This document shows positions 1-5,845 of a stretch of DNA of 8,839 bases, piece by piece. Each line of letters begins with the position of its first letter. Position 1 is the stretch's first letter. The DNA is from JBALVT01 sp045110675 (GTDB lineage: Bacteria > Pseudomonadota > Gammaproteobacteria > Pseudomonadales > Halieaceae), in the NCBI GenBank assembly GCA_045110675.1, contig JBGCGJ010000081.1:1-8839 (forward strand). The letters run 5' to 3'. The position numbers and the translations under genes are program-made. The notes under the pieces are model-generated. The model saw nothing but the letters and a program-made list of their open reading frames with translations, had not been told where the DNA came from and ran no database searches.

Positions 1-2
1 CG

Positions 3-839
3 GCGGATTCTGCATCCATTACAGCGCAGTCGGCGTATCTACGTTCATTCAAATGGCATATATTTACTCTCTTAACAGGTGCAGCGCTTGCTGTATACCC
101 TGCACCAACTGCGCTGTACTCACTGATTAACGCTGGCGTATTTCTAATAGCTTTAGGTATATCAATATTAATAGCGGCAAAGCGGTATGAAAAATCTTGG
201 TACAGCTCTCGAGCAGTGGCTGAATCGGTAAAAACATCGACTTGGCGGTATATGATGAGAGCAGAACCTTTATTGGACGTCTCATCTGTAAGTGAAGTGA
301 ATAATGTATTTCGCCATCTGCTTGAGAAGATATTATCTTCAAACAACCAAATTGGTGAGTTGCTTGGAGGAGATGACTGTGCACGAGATCAAATTACTCA
401 GTTCATGCGAGATACAAGGGCAAAGCCAATTGAAGAAAGGCGGCAACTTTATCTGGCAAGTAGAATTAAAGAGCAAAGAAAGTGGTACGCTGCCAAGTCA
501 AAATATAATAAAAACCAAAGTACATTATTTTTCGTTTTACTTGTAATACTTCAGGTAATTGCAGTCGGCTTAGTCCTGTCGAGAATCGCATTCCCTGAAT
601 GGAAAATATGGCCTACAGAAGTTTTTGTGGTCGCTGCGGGATCAGTTACAGCTTGGATGCAATTGAAACGATTTCAAGAGATCGCGACGGCATATGCGCT
701 CACAGCACATGAGATTGGAATAATAGAGAGCAAAATTTCTGAGCCTGATACGGACGATCTATTTTCCGAATTTGTTAGAGATGCGGAAAATGCATTCTCA
801 AGAGAGCACACCCAGTGGATAGCCAAAAGTGAGCATTAG
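3..839 (+). CDS. SLATT/DUF4231-type membrane protein, 3' part
   Basis: The reading frame is open from the window edge to the TAG at 837-839 (278 residues visible), so the true start lies upstream. The GTG at 216 is internal, because frame and similarity continue to its left. Two related halves can be seen. The first has two hydrophobic helices (about codons 20-35 and 37-60), then WYSSRAVAESVKTSTWRYMM and RAEP. The second has WYAAKSKYNKNQS, a helix around FFVLLVILQVIAVGLVL, a second helix (VFVVAAGSVTAW), then MQLKRFQEIATAYALTAHEI. These are hallmarks of SLATT domains (DUF4231), known as predicted pore-forming effectors in nucleotide-signal and other defence systems. Inference: an inner-membrane effector that kills or arrests infected cells, with a sensor or enzyme domain in the missing N-terminal part or in an upstream gene. 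The family call is strong; the defence role is by association. Confidence 0.85.
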   Translation, partial: ADSASITAQSAYLRSFKWHIFTLLTGAALAVYPAPTALYSLINAGVFLIALGISILIAAKRYEKSWYSSRAVAESVKTSTWRYMMRAEPLLDVSSVSEVNNVFRHLLEKILSSNNQIGELLGGDDCARDQITQFMRDTRAKPIEERRQLYLASRIKEQRKWYAAKSKYNKNQSTLFFVLLVILQVIAVGLVLSRIAFPEWKIWPTEVFVVAAGSVTAWMQLKRFQEIATAYALTAHEIGIIESKISEPDTDDLFSEFVRDAENAFSREHTQWIAKSEH

Positions 840-876
840 GCGGTATAACAAGTGGCTGCTGGGAACTGTATCAAAA

Positions 877-902
877 GCACCAAAAGCCAACCCTTTTGGT
901 GC
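877..902. repeat. 26-bp dyad, left copy, beside the zinc-ribbon gene
   Basis: Perfect 10-bp arms GCACCAAAAG and CTTTTGGTGC surround the 6-bp spacer CCAACC. A nearly identical dyad lies at 1303-1328, in the same orientation. It begins 37 bp after the stop of the SLATT gene, so it could act as a terminator hairpin, but no T-run follows it on the plus strand. On the minus strand four T residues follow. Arm length and spacer also fit a tyrosine-recombinase core site. Confidence 0.7.
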
Positions 903-1013
903 ATTTGTGATGAGTAACAGTGCCTGGTCAGGAATAGTTAAGTTTGATTAAACTACGCTAAACAATTAGCACCATTGATTTGGTGATATTCCAAGGATGT
1001 CGAGAAAATAACG

Positions 1014-1301
1014 ATGGCTCTAGTCAAATGCCCTGATTGCAATACAGACGTCTCTGACCAAGCAGCTGTATGTCCCAATTGTGCCCGCCCTACACCTGGA
1101 TTATCAGAAACTGAGGTAGAGGCACAAGTACTTGAAGAAAACGAAGCTACTGCAGAGGGCATAGCAGCTTTGTTTAAGCTGTGGATATTTCACGCCTTTA
1201 TAGTTTTCTTGGGGAAAGGGATATTTGTTGGCGGGTTTGCATACGGCGTTAAAAAAGGCCTTCTCGCATTGCTAATTGGACCATTTGCTTGGTTTTTTTG
1301 A
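1014..1301 (+). CDS. Small zinc-ribbon membrane protein
   Basis: This 95-residue protein starts ATG at 1014; upstream bases offer only a weak ribosome site (AAGGA at 993-997 is rather far). Residues 6-23 hold a zinc ribbon, C6-x2-C9-x10-C20-x2-C23, with the typical CPxC spacing and a following RP. An acidic linker (about 30-48) leads to two hydrophobic stretches (about 53-70 and 76-95), giving a probable membrane hairpin with the ribbon in the cytoplasm. I do not recognise a specific family, and many short prokaryotic zinc-ribbon membrane proteins have no known role. The stop lies one base before the right-hand 26-bp dyad, and the left-hand dyad lies 111 bp before the start, so the gene is bracketed like a cassette. 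A shorter related-looking dyad (CACCA-N6-TGGTG, 970-985) lies just upstream of it. Confidence 0.75.
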   Translation: MALVKCPDCNTDVSDQAAVCPNCARPTPGLSETEVEAQVLEENEATAEGIAALFKLWIFHAFIVFLGKGIFVGGFAYGVKKGLLALLIGPFAWFF

Positions 1302-1302
1302 T

Positions 1303-1328
1303 GCACCAAAAGCCACCCCTTTTGGGGC
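1303..1328. repeat. 26-bp dyad, right copy
   Basis: Arms GCACCAAAAG and CTTTTGGGGC surround spacer CCACCC. It matches the copy at 877-902 at 24 of 26 positions, so the arms and spacer are both conserved. It sits between the convergent ends of the zinc-ribbon gene and the partition operon, where a bidirectional terminator would be expected, yet no T-run follows the stem on either strand. The T-run at 1293-1299 precedes the stem and is inside the gene. Confidence 0.65.
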
Positions 1329-1367
1329 GCACAAAATCTGAATACACAGCCTGCCTATCGGACTATT

Positions 1368-1712
1368 TTATTTCTTCATTTCCCGCTCTAACGCTTCAAG
1401 AGCCCTCTCTAGCACATAACCGCTTGGCCATCGTGGCTCCTGCTGTCGACCAAAGTCACGAAAACGATCTAATACTGACTGCTTTGCTCGAATATTGATC
1501 TGACCTTCTGACTCTTTAGCGAGTCGCTCTGCCTTTACCTCAACCTTTGGCTCTCGACTGGTAAAGCCATTGAGCTGAGCAATACTTTCCACCTCTTTTC
1601 TGCCTGGCTTTGATGCTACCGGTGTAGAACTCGACTCCCAAGCATCCGTCTCAATATCGTCGAAGACATCAGCAAATCCGCAGTTGGTAGTTTGTGGGTC
1701 AGCTGCACTCAT
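1368..1712 (-). CDS. Small ParA partner, centromere-binding protein (ParB/ParG-like role)
   Basis: This 114-residue protein is encoded directly after parA; its ATG overlaps the parA stop by four bases (ATGA at 1709-1712), which indicates translational coupling. Residues 1-45 look disordered and acidic, then come a GFTSREP motif (49-55), a basic stretch (56-69), a short strand QINIRA (71-76) and two helices (about 78-90 and 97-112). Strand-helix-helix is the layout of ribbon-helix-helix proteins that pair with small ParA ATPases in type Ib partition systems. Known for such systems: a flexible N-terminal tail stimulates ParA, and the folded C-terminal domain binds centromere repeats and represses the operon. 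Inference: it binds the repeats at about 2474-2540. Sequence identity to any one named partner was not checked. Confidence 0.75.
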   Translation of the reverse strand: MSAADPQTTNCGFADVFDDIETDAWESSSTPVASKPGRKEVESIAQLNGFTSREPKVEVKAERLAKESEGQINIRAKQSVLDRFRDFGRQQEPRWPSGYVLERALEALEREMKK

Positions 1713-2419
1713 GCTGCAACCTCATCAGCGTTAGCGGCATTTGATGGAATGTCAGCTTTATTCAGCTTGCACATGGCCAGTACTTCCCCTGCAAAAGCGC
1801 GAGCATTGGTTATTGCCTTATCAATATTGGACACGGATTTTGGTAACTGCTCTAGTGGACATGCATAGTCGAAGATGGACCGGTAAGCCGAGCGCTCAAG
1901 AAGCTGGGTTTGAAAAACCGGAACGTTTGAATCGAGCATCTGCGCCTCAAGATCTCGCTCAAGCCGGCTTTTGATCGCAGCGCTTGTGCGCGTAAAGAGA
2001 ACCGCAAACGGAATTCGACGACTGAACCCCCTCTCTTGCTGTTTGACCAGCTTGATAGCCTTGGCAGCCGACTGTCCGTCCATCGTTGAGGCCTGCGTCG
2101 GTATCACCACCAAATCCGAACGACTGATAGCGTAAGCGACCACCATGTTGGCGGTACCCTCAAGATCCACAATAACGAACGGGGTTTCAGCGGCCGCACC
2201 CTCAATGGCATCAATGATTGTCTCTTCACTGGGCTGAGAGACGACTCGCATCGTAGCTGGCACATTTCCTCGCGCAGCCCAGCGGTTAATCCACTGCTCA
2301 GGATCACCATCAATGACAGTGACGCCAAGACCCTTATGCGCCAATTCGGTCGCAAGTAACAAAGCAGACGTGGACTTCCCTACCCCACCCTTTGGACTGA
2401 CAAAGCTGATGACCGGCAT
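1709..2419 (-). CDS. parA: ParA-family partition ATPase
   Basis: A 236-residue ParA/MinD-type ATPase. The deviant Walker A motif KGGVGKST (10-17) carries the signature first lysine. VIDGDPEQ (35-42) supplies the conserved Asp after the first switch, and VIVDLEG (82-88) is the Walker B strand. There is no N-terminal helix-turn-helix domain, and the length is typical of small type Ib ParA proteins, which leave operon repression to the partner protein. The ATG at 2419 has a good ribosome site, GAGGTG, eight bases upstream (complement of 2425-2430). It forms a dimer on ATP binding, coats the nucleoid and moves plasmid copies apart. The overlapping downstream gene is the likely partner, and the repeats upstream the likely centromere. 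VirC1-like ATPases are close relatives, but the gene pair argues for partition. Confidence 0.93.
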   Translation of the reverse strand: MPVISFVSPKGGVGKSTSALLLATELAHKGLGVTVIDGDPEQWINRWAARGNVPATMRVVSQPSEETIIDAIEGAAAETPFVIVDLEGTANMVVAYAISRSDLVVIPTQASTMDGQSAAKAIKLVKQQERGFSRRIPFAVLFTRTSAAIKSRLERDLEAQMLDSNVPVFQTQLLERSAYRSIFDYACPLEQLPKSVSNIDKAITNARAFAGEVLAMCKLNKADIPSNAANADEVAA

Positions 2420-2473
2420 GTAGGCACCTCATTGGATGATATTGACAGCTAAAGAGTCTAGTACAGCGATGAT

Positions 2474-2540
2474 AGATAGCAATCCCTATCAATAACTATT
2501 GCTAGCTATCGATAGATATCAATTGCTAGCTATTGATAGC
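2474..2540. promoter_or_regulatory. Repeat cluster upstream of parA, probable centromere/operator
   Basis: An AT-rich block packed with variants of TATTGATAG. The 18-mer ATTGCTAGCTATCGATAG (2498-2515) recurs as ATTGCTAGCTATTGATAG (2522-2539), one mismatch and 24 bp apart. An inverted CTATCAATA lies at 2486-2494, and GATAGATAG starts near 2470. Such short direct and inverted repeats just upstream of a small parA operon are typical of combined centromere and operator sites bound by the ribbon-helix-helix partner. The parA promoter should lie within or just beyond it on the minus strand; I see no consensus pair I would trust. Confidence 0.65.
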
Positions 2541-2629
2541 TGACCATGAGCCGCCAGCCACAACACAATAAATTCGGAAAGGGGAGGGGGGAATACTTAA
2601 TGGTGCGCGCTACGCTTCGGTGCATCAGT

Positions 2630-2745
2630 TTCTACTCGGCCGCCTACGCTCCGCTACGGCTTGGTACTGCTCGCCGGACGCTTTCAGCCCACTCCATCGC
2701 TGGCACCCCGTTTCGGCAACATAGCGCTGTTGAACCGTTCAACAG
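2630..2745. repeat. 116-bp direct repeat, copy 1
   Basis: Begins TTCTACTCGGCCGC and ends with the 15-bp palindrome GTTGAACCGTTCAAC plus AG. It is nearly identical to 2781-2896 (a handful of substitutions, no length change), with a 151-bp period. It contains a GC-rich stretch around CGCTCCGCTACGGC able to fold back on GGCCG. Short forward frames run through both copies, but they are driven by the repeat and show no family, so I treat the region 2541-2904 as non-coding. Confidence 0.85.
2729..2743. repeat. 15-bp palindrome GTTGAACCGTTCAAC, copy 1
   Basis: GTTGAAC and GTTCAAC are inverted around a single central C. Identical copies lie at 2880-2894 and 3786-3800; all three are followed by A. 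This copy is at the end of the first 116-bp repeat. Confidence 0.85.
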
Positions 2746-2780
2746 TTCCAAACCGGGTCAACGCCGCACATACCCAAGGG

Positions 2781-2896
2781 TTCTACTCGGCCGCGTACGC
2801 TCCGCTACGGCTTGATACTGCTCGCCAGACGCTTTCAGCCCACTCCATCGCTGGCACCTCGCATCGGCAACATAGCGCTGTTGAACCGTTCAACAG
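2781..2896. repeat. 116-bp direct repeat, copy 2
   Basis: Second copy of the 116-bp unit, ending 8 bp before the stop codon of the integrase gene (2905-2907, read on the minus strand). Between the copies lie 35 unrelated bp (2746-2780). Since the two copies end in the same palindrome that precedes the integrase, they may be left-over termini of earlier integration events. Unequal duplication is the simpler alternative. Confidence 0.85.
2880..2894. repeat. 15-bp palindrome, copy 2, just past the integrase 3' end
   Basis: Same GTTGAACCGTTCAAC, 10 bp beyond the stop of the minus-strand integrase. Together with the copy at 3786-3800 it brackets that gene precisely, which suggests a recombination or binding site for its product. 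Confidence 0.85.
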
Positions 2897-2904
2897 CTTC
2901 AGGA

Positions 2905-3774
2905 CTACCGACCGATGTACGAGGCGGTGATGCTTTCTCGCTCGTGGCCTAATTCCGCACTAATCTGCAGTCGCACCTGACGATCCTGCGTTTTCTCGGT
3001 TCGATCCAACTCACCAGAAACCTTACCGCCACGTGCTGGACACTCACGACCGGTCAACTCCCGGTAACGTTCCTGGGCATAGCCATGCCTAGCACCATGT
3101 GTACGCGACAATCCAGCCTTGGCCATCTGATTCTCAAACGTGCGCATATGCTCCACATAGTTCTTATCTCGTGGAATCAACGAGCCGGTACCGGCCACCT
3201 TGTGCGCGTAGGCTAACGCCTCACGCTGACTCTCTGTCCGGATAGGGATCTCCCGCTCACGTGACCCTTTACACCAGGACGCCTTGAGCTCCAGGTGATG
3301 ACCTCGATCAGCATAGACGGGCTGAAATTTCATCGCCTCCTCACGACGCAGACCAAATTCGCGCTGCAGCATGGCCGCCGCCTGCACGTATGGATGCGTG
3401 ATCGCATCAATGCGCTGCTGATCAAAATCCACCGACTTGTCCTGATTGGTCACATACACCCGGTGCTCAATTCCGTAGTGCTCATTACTGGGCTTCACCA
3501 GATTCGCCTGGCCGACTTTGTCGGCCAACCAGCGCAGCGCTGACATCCGGTTCTTGACCGTGCCCGTGGCAATGCCTTGCTTCTGCCATGACTCAACCAA
3601 CCTGTGAATGTGTTTGGGCTTTAAGTCGTGCACCGTTTTCGCATCTCTGAACCCCAACGCGCGCACCTGGGTTGCGCACTGACCCAACATGCGCTCGCGA
3701 TTGCTGCGCGTCGCGTGCGACCCATCGCGATTGCGATCGCACACCTTCTTCATCGAATAATTCAGATCCTGCAC
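2905..3774 (-). CDS. Tyrosine recombinase of the Integrase_1 type
   Basis: A 289-residue integrase. The start is GTG at 3774, chosen because a strong ribosome site GGAGG (complement of 3781-3785) lies six bases upstream. Residues about 1-100 form a helical SAM-like core-binding domain (TVKNRMSALRWLADK is its last helix). The catalytic domain shows the full set: R143 in FGLRREEAM, K169 in WCKGSRERE, H226-x-x-R229 in THGARHG, H277 in LGHE and nucleophile Y286. The 47-residue gap between R229 and H277 is longer than usual and carries the TGRECPARGGK insert, which I associate with the Integrase_1/Phage_int_SAM_5 family found in proteobacterial elements. It should cut and join DNA through a 3'-phosphotyrosine. 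The palindromes 11 bp upstream and 10 bp downstream are candidate targets or operators. Confidence 0.9.
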   Translation of the reverse strand: MQDLNYSMKKVCDRNRDGSHATRSNRERMLGQCATQVRALGFRDAKTVHDLKPKHIHRLVESWQKQGIATGTVKNRMSALRWLADKVGQANLVKPSNEHYGIEHRVYVTNQDKSVDFDQQRIDAITHPYVQAAAMLQREFGLRREEAMKFQPVYADRGHHLELKASWCKGSREREIPIRTESQREALAYAHKVAGTGSLIPRDKNYVEHMRTFENQMAKAGLSRTHGARHGYAQERYRELTGRECPARGGKVSGELDRTEKTQDRQVRLQISAELGHERESITASYIGR

Positions 3775-3785
3775 ACCACACCTCC

Positions 3786-3800
3786 GTTGAACCGTTCAAC
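3786..3800. repeat. 15-bp palindrome, copy 3, upstream of the integrase
   Basis: Identical to copies 1 and 2. It directly abuts the integrase ribosome site (3781-3785), so a protein bound here would block expression. This fits an operator, a crossover site, or both. Next to it, CAAGAACA is tandemly repeated at 3806-3821. Confidence 0.85.
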
Positions 3801-4350
3801 ACACTCAAGAACACAAGAACACCACTAGAAAGACTGACAGCCGGACATCGTTTTCCGGGCAAGTCGGGCTGCAAGTCTTGGGTACAACGATGAACAGGAT
3901 GACTTCCTCTACCTTGAATAACGGCAGGGTAGGGAAGAGGTATGTGGCTCGACACTGCCCGGAAAAAGATATCCGCTGGTAAGTGTTTCTGGTCAACGTA
4001 CACCGCAAGGGTGCACGGTCCGGTACTCGGAAAAGACCATTCAATATGTCGAGCATTCCCCGCCTGGGGAGCCTGCCATTTCAGCTCTGTTGAGCGATAG
4101 ACAGGTGTGATTCATACGCTTTCTCCTGTAAGTAAATTTAGATTTGAGTACAACGCTATCGCGTTGATAAGGTTGGTTTTGACGCACACGATAGCGTGCT
4201 GACAATGACATTAAGCCATGATCTATTTAGGTGATATGGGACATTGTCGGCGCGCAGAAGGGGCCGATTTGAGCCGCACGATGCGGGTCGCAATTCAATT
4301 AGAGCAAGGCGTCTGATCCGCCAAGTCTGGTATTAAGTTAGTACATCAGA
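3801..4350. other. Gene-free stretch with scattered dyads
   Basis: No frame here shows a recognisable protein; the longest (minus strand, 3805-4056) overlaps the integrase upstream region and looks like chance. Visible structures are an 11-bp inverted repeat TTTTCCGGGCA (3851-3861) with TGCCCGGAAAA (3956-3966) enclosing 94 bp, a small TCCCC/GGGGA hairpin (4057-4070), and ACGCTATCG (4153-4161) facing CGATAGCGT (4189-4197). Between the last two arms lies a possible plus-strand promoter, TTGACG (4179-4184) with GACAAT (4201-4206) at 16 bp, but no gene follows it. Confidence 0.4.
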
Positions 4351-4357
4351 TTGTCGT

Positions 4358-4406
4358 GATGCTAGAAGCCGTGGCTTCTGTTCTTGGAATAGCATCGATC
4401 AAGAAC
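4358..4406. other. Interlocked inverted repeats, possible structured RNA
   Basis: Three dyads are packed together. GATGCTA (4358-4364) pairs with TAGCATC (4390-4396). Inside it AGAAGCC (4364-4370) pairs with GGCTTCT (4373-4379). GTTCTTG (4380-4386) pairs with CAAGAAC (4400-4406), enclosing the TAGCATC arm in its loop. The outer pair and the last pair exclude each other unless a pseudoknot forms, as in attenuators or antisense control RNAs. No gene is attached, so the role is open. Confidence 0.35.
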
Positions 4407-4550
4407 CGTCCGACTGAGTACGCAGCCGTTACGTGTAAATCAAATTCTATTAATGGTTTTATCCTAGCAAATATTTGCGTCTGTGAGCGTGCGTAATTCG
4501 CATATCACGCACTTTTTCTTGGCTGCAGGTCAGAGATTCTCTGCAGCTCT

Positions 4551-4600
4551 GCCTTGCGTCACTACTGACGCCGACGACGGCGATCGTAGTGACGCAAGGC
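4551..4600. repeat. 50-bp nested palindrome
   Basis: Perfect 15-bp arms GCCTTGCGTCACTAC (4551-4565) and GTAGTGACGCAAGGC (4586-4600) enclose a second perfect dyad CGCCG-ACGA-CGGCG, separated by 3-nt bulges TGA and ATC. No T-run follows on either strand, so it is a poor intrinsic terminator. A GCTGCAG/CTGCAGC dyad (4522-4547) lies just to its left. Candidates are a single-strand origin, an oriT-like hairpin, a miniature element or a regulatory RNA stem. Confidence 0.75.
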
Positions 4601-4676
4601 CATGACACGCTCGACATACGCTCGCACGGAATTCACTCTCCGGTCTCATGTCCAGCTTTTCAAAGTGACGATTCTT

Positions 4677-4814
4677 CACATATTCACTCACCTTTATGAG
4701 GTTATCTACCCCTTGACCGCTCTCGCAAGATGGCGTCCCATCACCAATTCGTTTTTTTGGAATTACGTGTTTTTTAAAAAAAATGTGGTTCCACATATTC
4801 ACTCACCTTTGTGA
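4677..4814. repeat. Pair of 23-bp direct repeats with an A/T-tract between
   Basis: Two 23-bp copies starting CACATATTCACTCACCTTT lie at 4677-4699 and 4792-4814 with one mismatch, 115 bp apart. A shorter relative, ATTCACTCTCC, is at 4631-4641. The right copy forms a dyad TTCAC-N8-GTGAA, and its left edge is part of ATGTGG-TT-CCACAT (4783-4796). Between the copies are T7 (4752-4758) and T6A8 (4770-4783), likely to bend and melt easily. This could be a second or decayed origin, or a regulatory site. I see no gene here. Confidence 0.6.
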
Positions 4815-4913
4815 AACAAATTTTAAATGTTGTCCATAGCCAACATTTGTCATACAAACGGCATCTGTGTGCCTATCCTGCCATTGCCTTCACGTCGATA
4901 AAAACAACAGCGA

Positions 4914-5189
4914 TCAGGCCGGTCGATCTTCTCGCCCGTGCCAGATCCGCACGATGATCAGACTGTGCTCGCTGTCGATCAGATACCGAATCACATAGTC
5001 GCCCGCAACCCACTGACGCACCGGCAATGACTTCACCGGTTTGCCTCCCATTGGCTGCTCGAGCAATGTTTGGAAACTGGCTAACAGGTGGTCACGAGTT
5101 CGATCCGCAGCGGCCGGATTTTTCTCGGCCACAAACTCGTGCAAACGCTCCAGATCCTCGAGCGCCTTGGCCGTGAATTTGAGCGTCAC
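4914..5189 (-). CDS. RelE/ParE-superfamily toxin
   Basis: A 91-residue protein. I set the start at GTG 5189, which overlaps the antitoxin stop by four bases (GTGA) and gives the usual toxin N-terminus (TLKFTAKALEDLERLHEF). A longer frame to 5237 would lie inside the antitoxin and lacks support. Seen: an N-terminal strand then two helices (about 9-22 and 25-45), and a C-terminal beta sheet with GDYVIRYLI (63-71), IIVRIWHGREDRP (78-90). R68, R81 and the W83-H84-x-R86 cluster are typical of ParE/RelE toxins. ParE members poison DNA gyrase, RelE members cut mRNA on the ribosome; I lean to ParE because of the ending and the CopG-type partner, without proof. With the upstream antitoxin it should kill or arrest plasmid-free daughters. 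Confidence 0.88.
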   Translation of the reverse strand: MTLKFTAKALEDLERLHEFVAEKNPAAADRTRDHLLASFQTLLEQPMGGKPVKSLPVRQWVAGDYVIRYLIDSEHSLIIVRIWHGREDRPA

Positions 5190-5452
5190 GTTCTCGGCGG
5201 CGGCAATTCGTTGTCCGACCCCCAGGACTCGATCCACGACACGACCTTGTCCCCATCGATGACTCGACCAGCCTCCACATCGGCCAACCCTTCCAGCGTC
5301 TCACGGTACATGCGCTGATCCTGACTTTCCCGCTCGAAGTAGGAGGCCAACGCCTCGTTGATGATCCACGCCTTGGGCCGACGCAACTCGGCTGCCGCTT
5401 GCTCCAACGGGTCTTGCAATTCTTCGCGAATACGAAAGCTGGTGATAGACAT
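5186..5452 (-). CDS. CopG/ribbon-helix-helix antitoxin
   Basis: An 88-residue antitoxin, first gene of the operon. The ATG at 5452 is preferred over a TTG at 5470 because GGAG (complement of 5460-5463) sits seven bases upstream and the protein then begins with the usual DNA-binding strand ITSFRIREEL. Helix 1 (EQAAAELRR, about 17-25), the turn PKAWIINEAL and helix 2 form a ribbon-helix-helix domain (about 1-42). The C-terminal half, ending in VVSWIESWGSDNELPPPRT, should fold onto the toxin. The protein neutralises the toxin and represses the operon, probably at the dyad 5476-5495. Confidence 0.88.
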   Translation of the reverse strand: MSITSFRIREELQDPLEQAAAELRRPKAWIINEALASYFERESQDQRMYRETLEGLADVEAGRVIDGDKVVSWIESWGSDNELPPPRT

Positions 5453-5475
5453 GAAACGGCTCCGGCTCAATGATA

Positions 5476-5495
5476 GAATGCAGTGTATTACATTC
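5476..5495. promoter_or_regulatory. Probable operator of the toxin-antitoxin operon
   Basis: GAATG (5476-5480) and CATTC (5491-5495) are inverted around a centre that itself holds TGTA-T-TACA (5484-5492). It lies 24 bp upstream of the antitoxin start, beside a minus-strand -10-like TATCAT (complement of 5470-5475), with no clear -35. It also lies upstream of the divergent gene at 5543, so one site could control both directions. Confidence 0.45.
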
Positions 5496-5542
5496 GATTA
5501 TCGGCACGCTACCCTCATCACCTGACCCTCGGCACCGACCTC

Positions 5543-5845
5543 ATGACGATCACCTCTGGGCACTTCACACTCACGCCTTCACAGCGTCGATTCAAGAACG
5601 CTTTGGAGGACTATCCCCGGTTGGTCGGATTTTGGGATTTCGACAAACGTGAATGCGATATTGAGGCGCTCAGGGAAGCACTGAGAGTGATGTCCTACGG
5701 CGAGCAAATCATGGCGCGCTTTTTCTGTGGAGTCTGGACTGGAGAGAACACTTTGTCGTTCGACCTGATTGAGGCGGCTAAACATCTGGATGAAACAGAA
5801 CACCAGGTCGTGCTCCAGTGGTTCGCGAAACCGGAATTTCCATAG
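5543..5845 (+). CDS. Conserved-looking hypothetical protein, divergent from the toxin-antitoxin pair
   Basis: A 100-residue soluble protein. The ATG at 5543 is the likely start (the frame opens at 5483 through low-complexity leader codons, and TLTPSQRRFKNALEDYP looks like a true N-terminal helix). No strong ribosome site is visible. The sequence reads as two or three helices with FWDFDKRECDIEALREAL, SYGEQIMARFFCGVW and DLIEAAKHLDE, and ends KPEFP. I have a vague recollection of similar unnamed proteins in proteobacterial plasmids but cannot attach a family or function. It lacks membrane segments and obvious catalytic motifs. Its divergent position, with a shared dyad (5476-5495) in the gap, suggests co-regulation with the toxin-antitoxin operon. 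Confidence 0.65.
   Translation: MTITSGHFTLTPSQRRFKNALEDYPRLVGFWDFDKRECDIEALREALRVMSYGEQIMARFFCGVWTGENTLSFDLIEAAKHLDETEHQVVLQWFAKPEFP

Noticed and set aside
2729..2894. Integron attC sites, since GTTGAAC and GTTCAAC fit the GTTRRRY/RYYYAAC core patterns
   Set aside because: The match follows from the palindrome itself, no attC-type imperfect stem with extrahelical bases was found, and the nearby integrase lacks IntI features.
2546..2930. Two overlapping plus-strand frames across the 116-bp repeats
   Set aside because: They contain translated copies of the same repeat in different frames, so the open reading comes from the duplicated GC-rich DNA.
3805..4056. Minus-strand frame upstream of the integrase
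   Set aside because: No recognisable domain, no ribosome site, hydrophobic low-complexity ending and competition with palindromes and the tandem CAAGAACA.
4021..4110. Possible group II intron fragment or other catalytic RNA around the CCCCGCCTGGGG hairpin
   Set aside because: No domain V-like stem with the AGC triad and no intron-encoded protein was found.
4530..4802. Minus-strand frame of about 90 codons, with an AGGTGAG-like ribosome site before an ATG at 4796
   Set aside because: It runs through the A/T-tract, one of the 23-bp repeats and the whole 50-bp palindrome, giving lysine-rich and then serine-rich low-complexity sequence with no family. The structures explain the frame better than a protein does.
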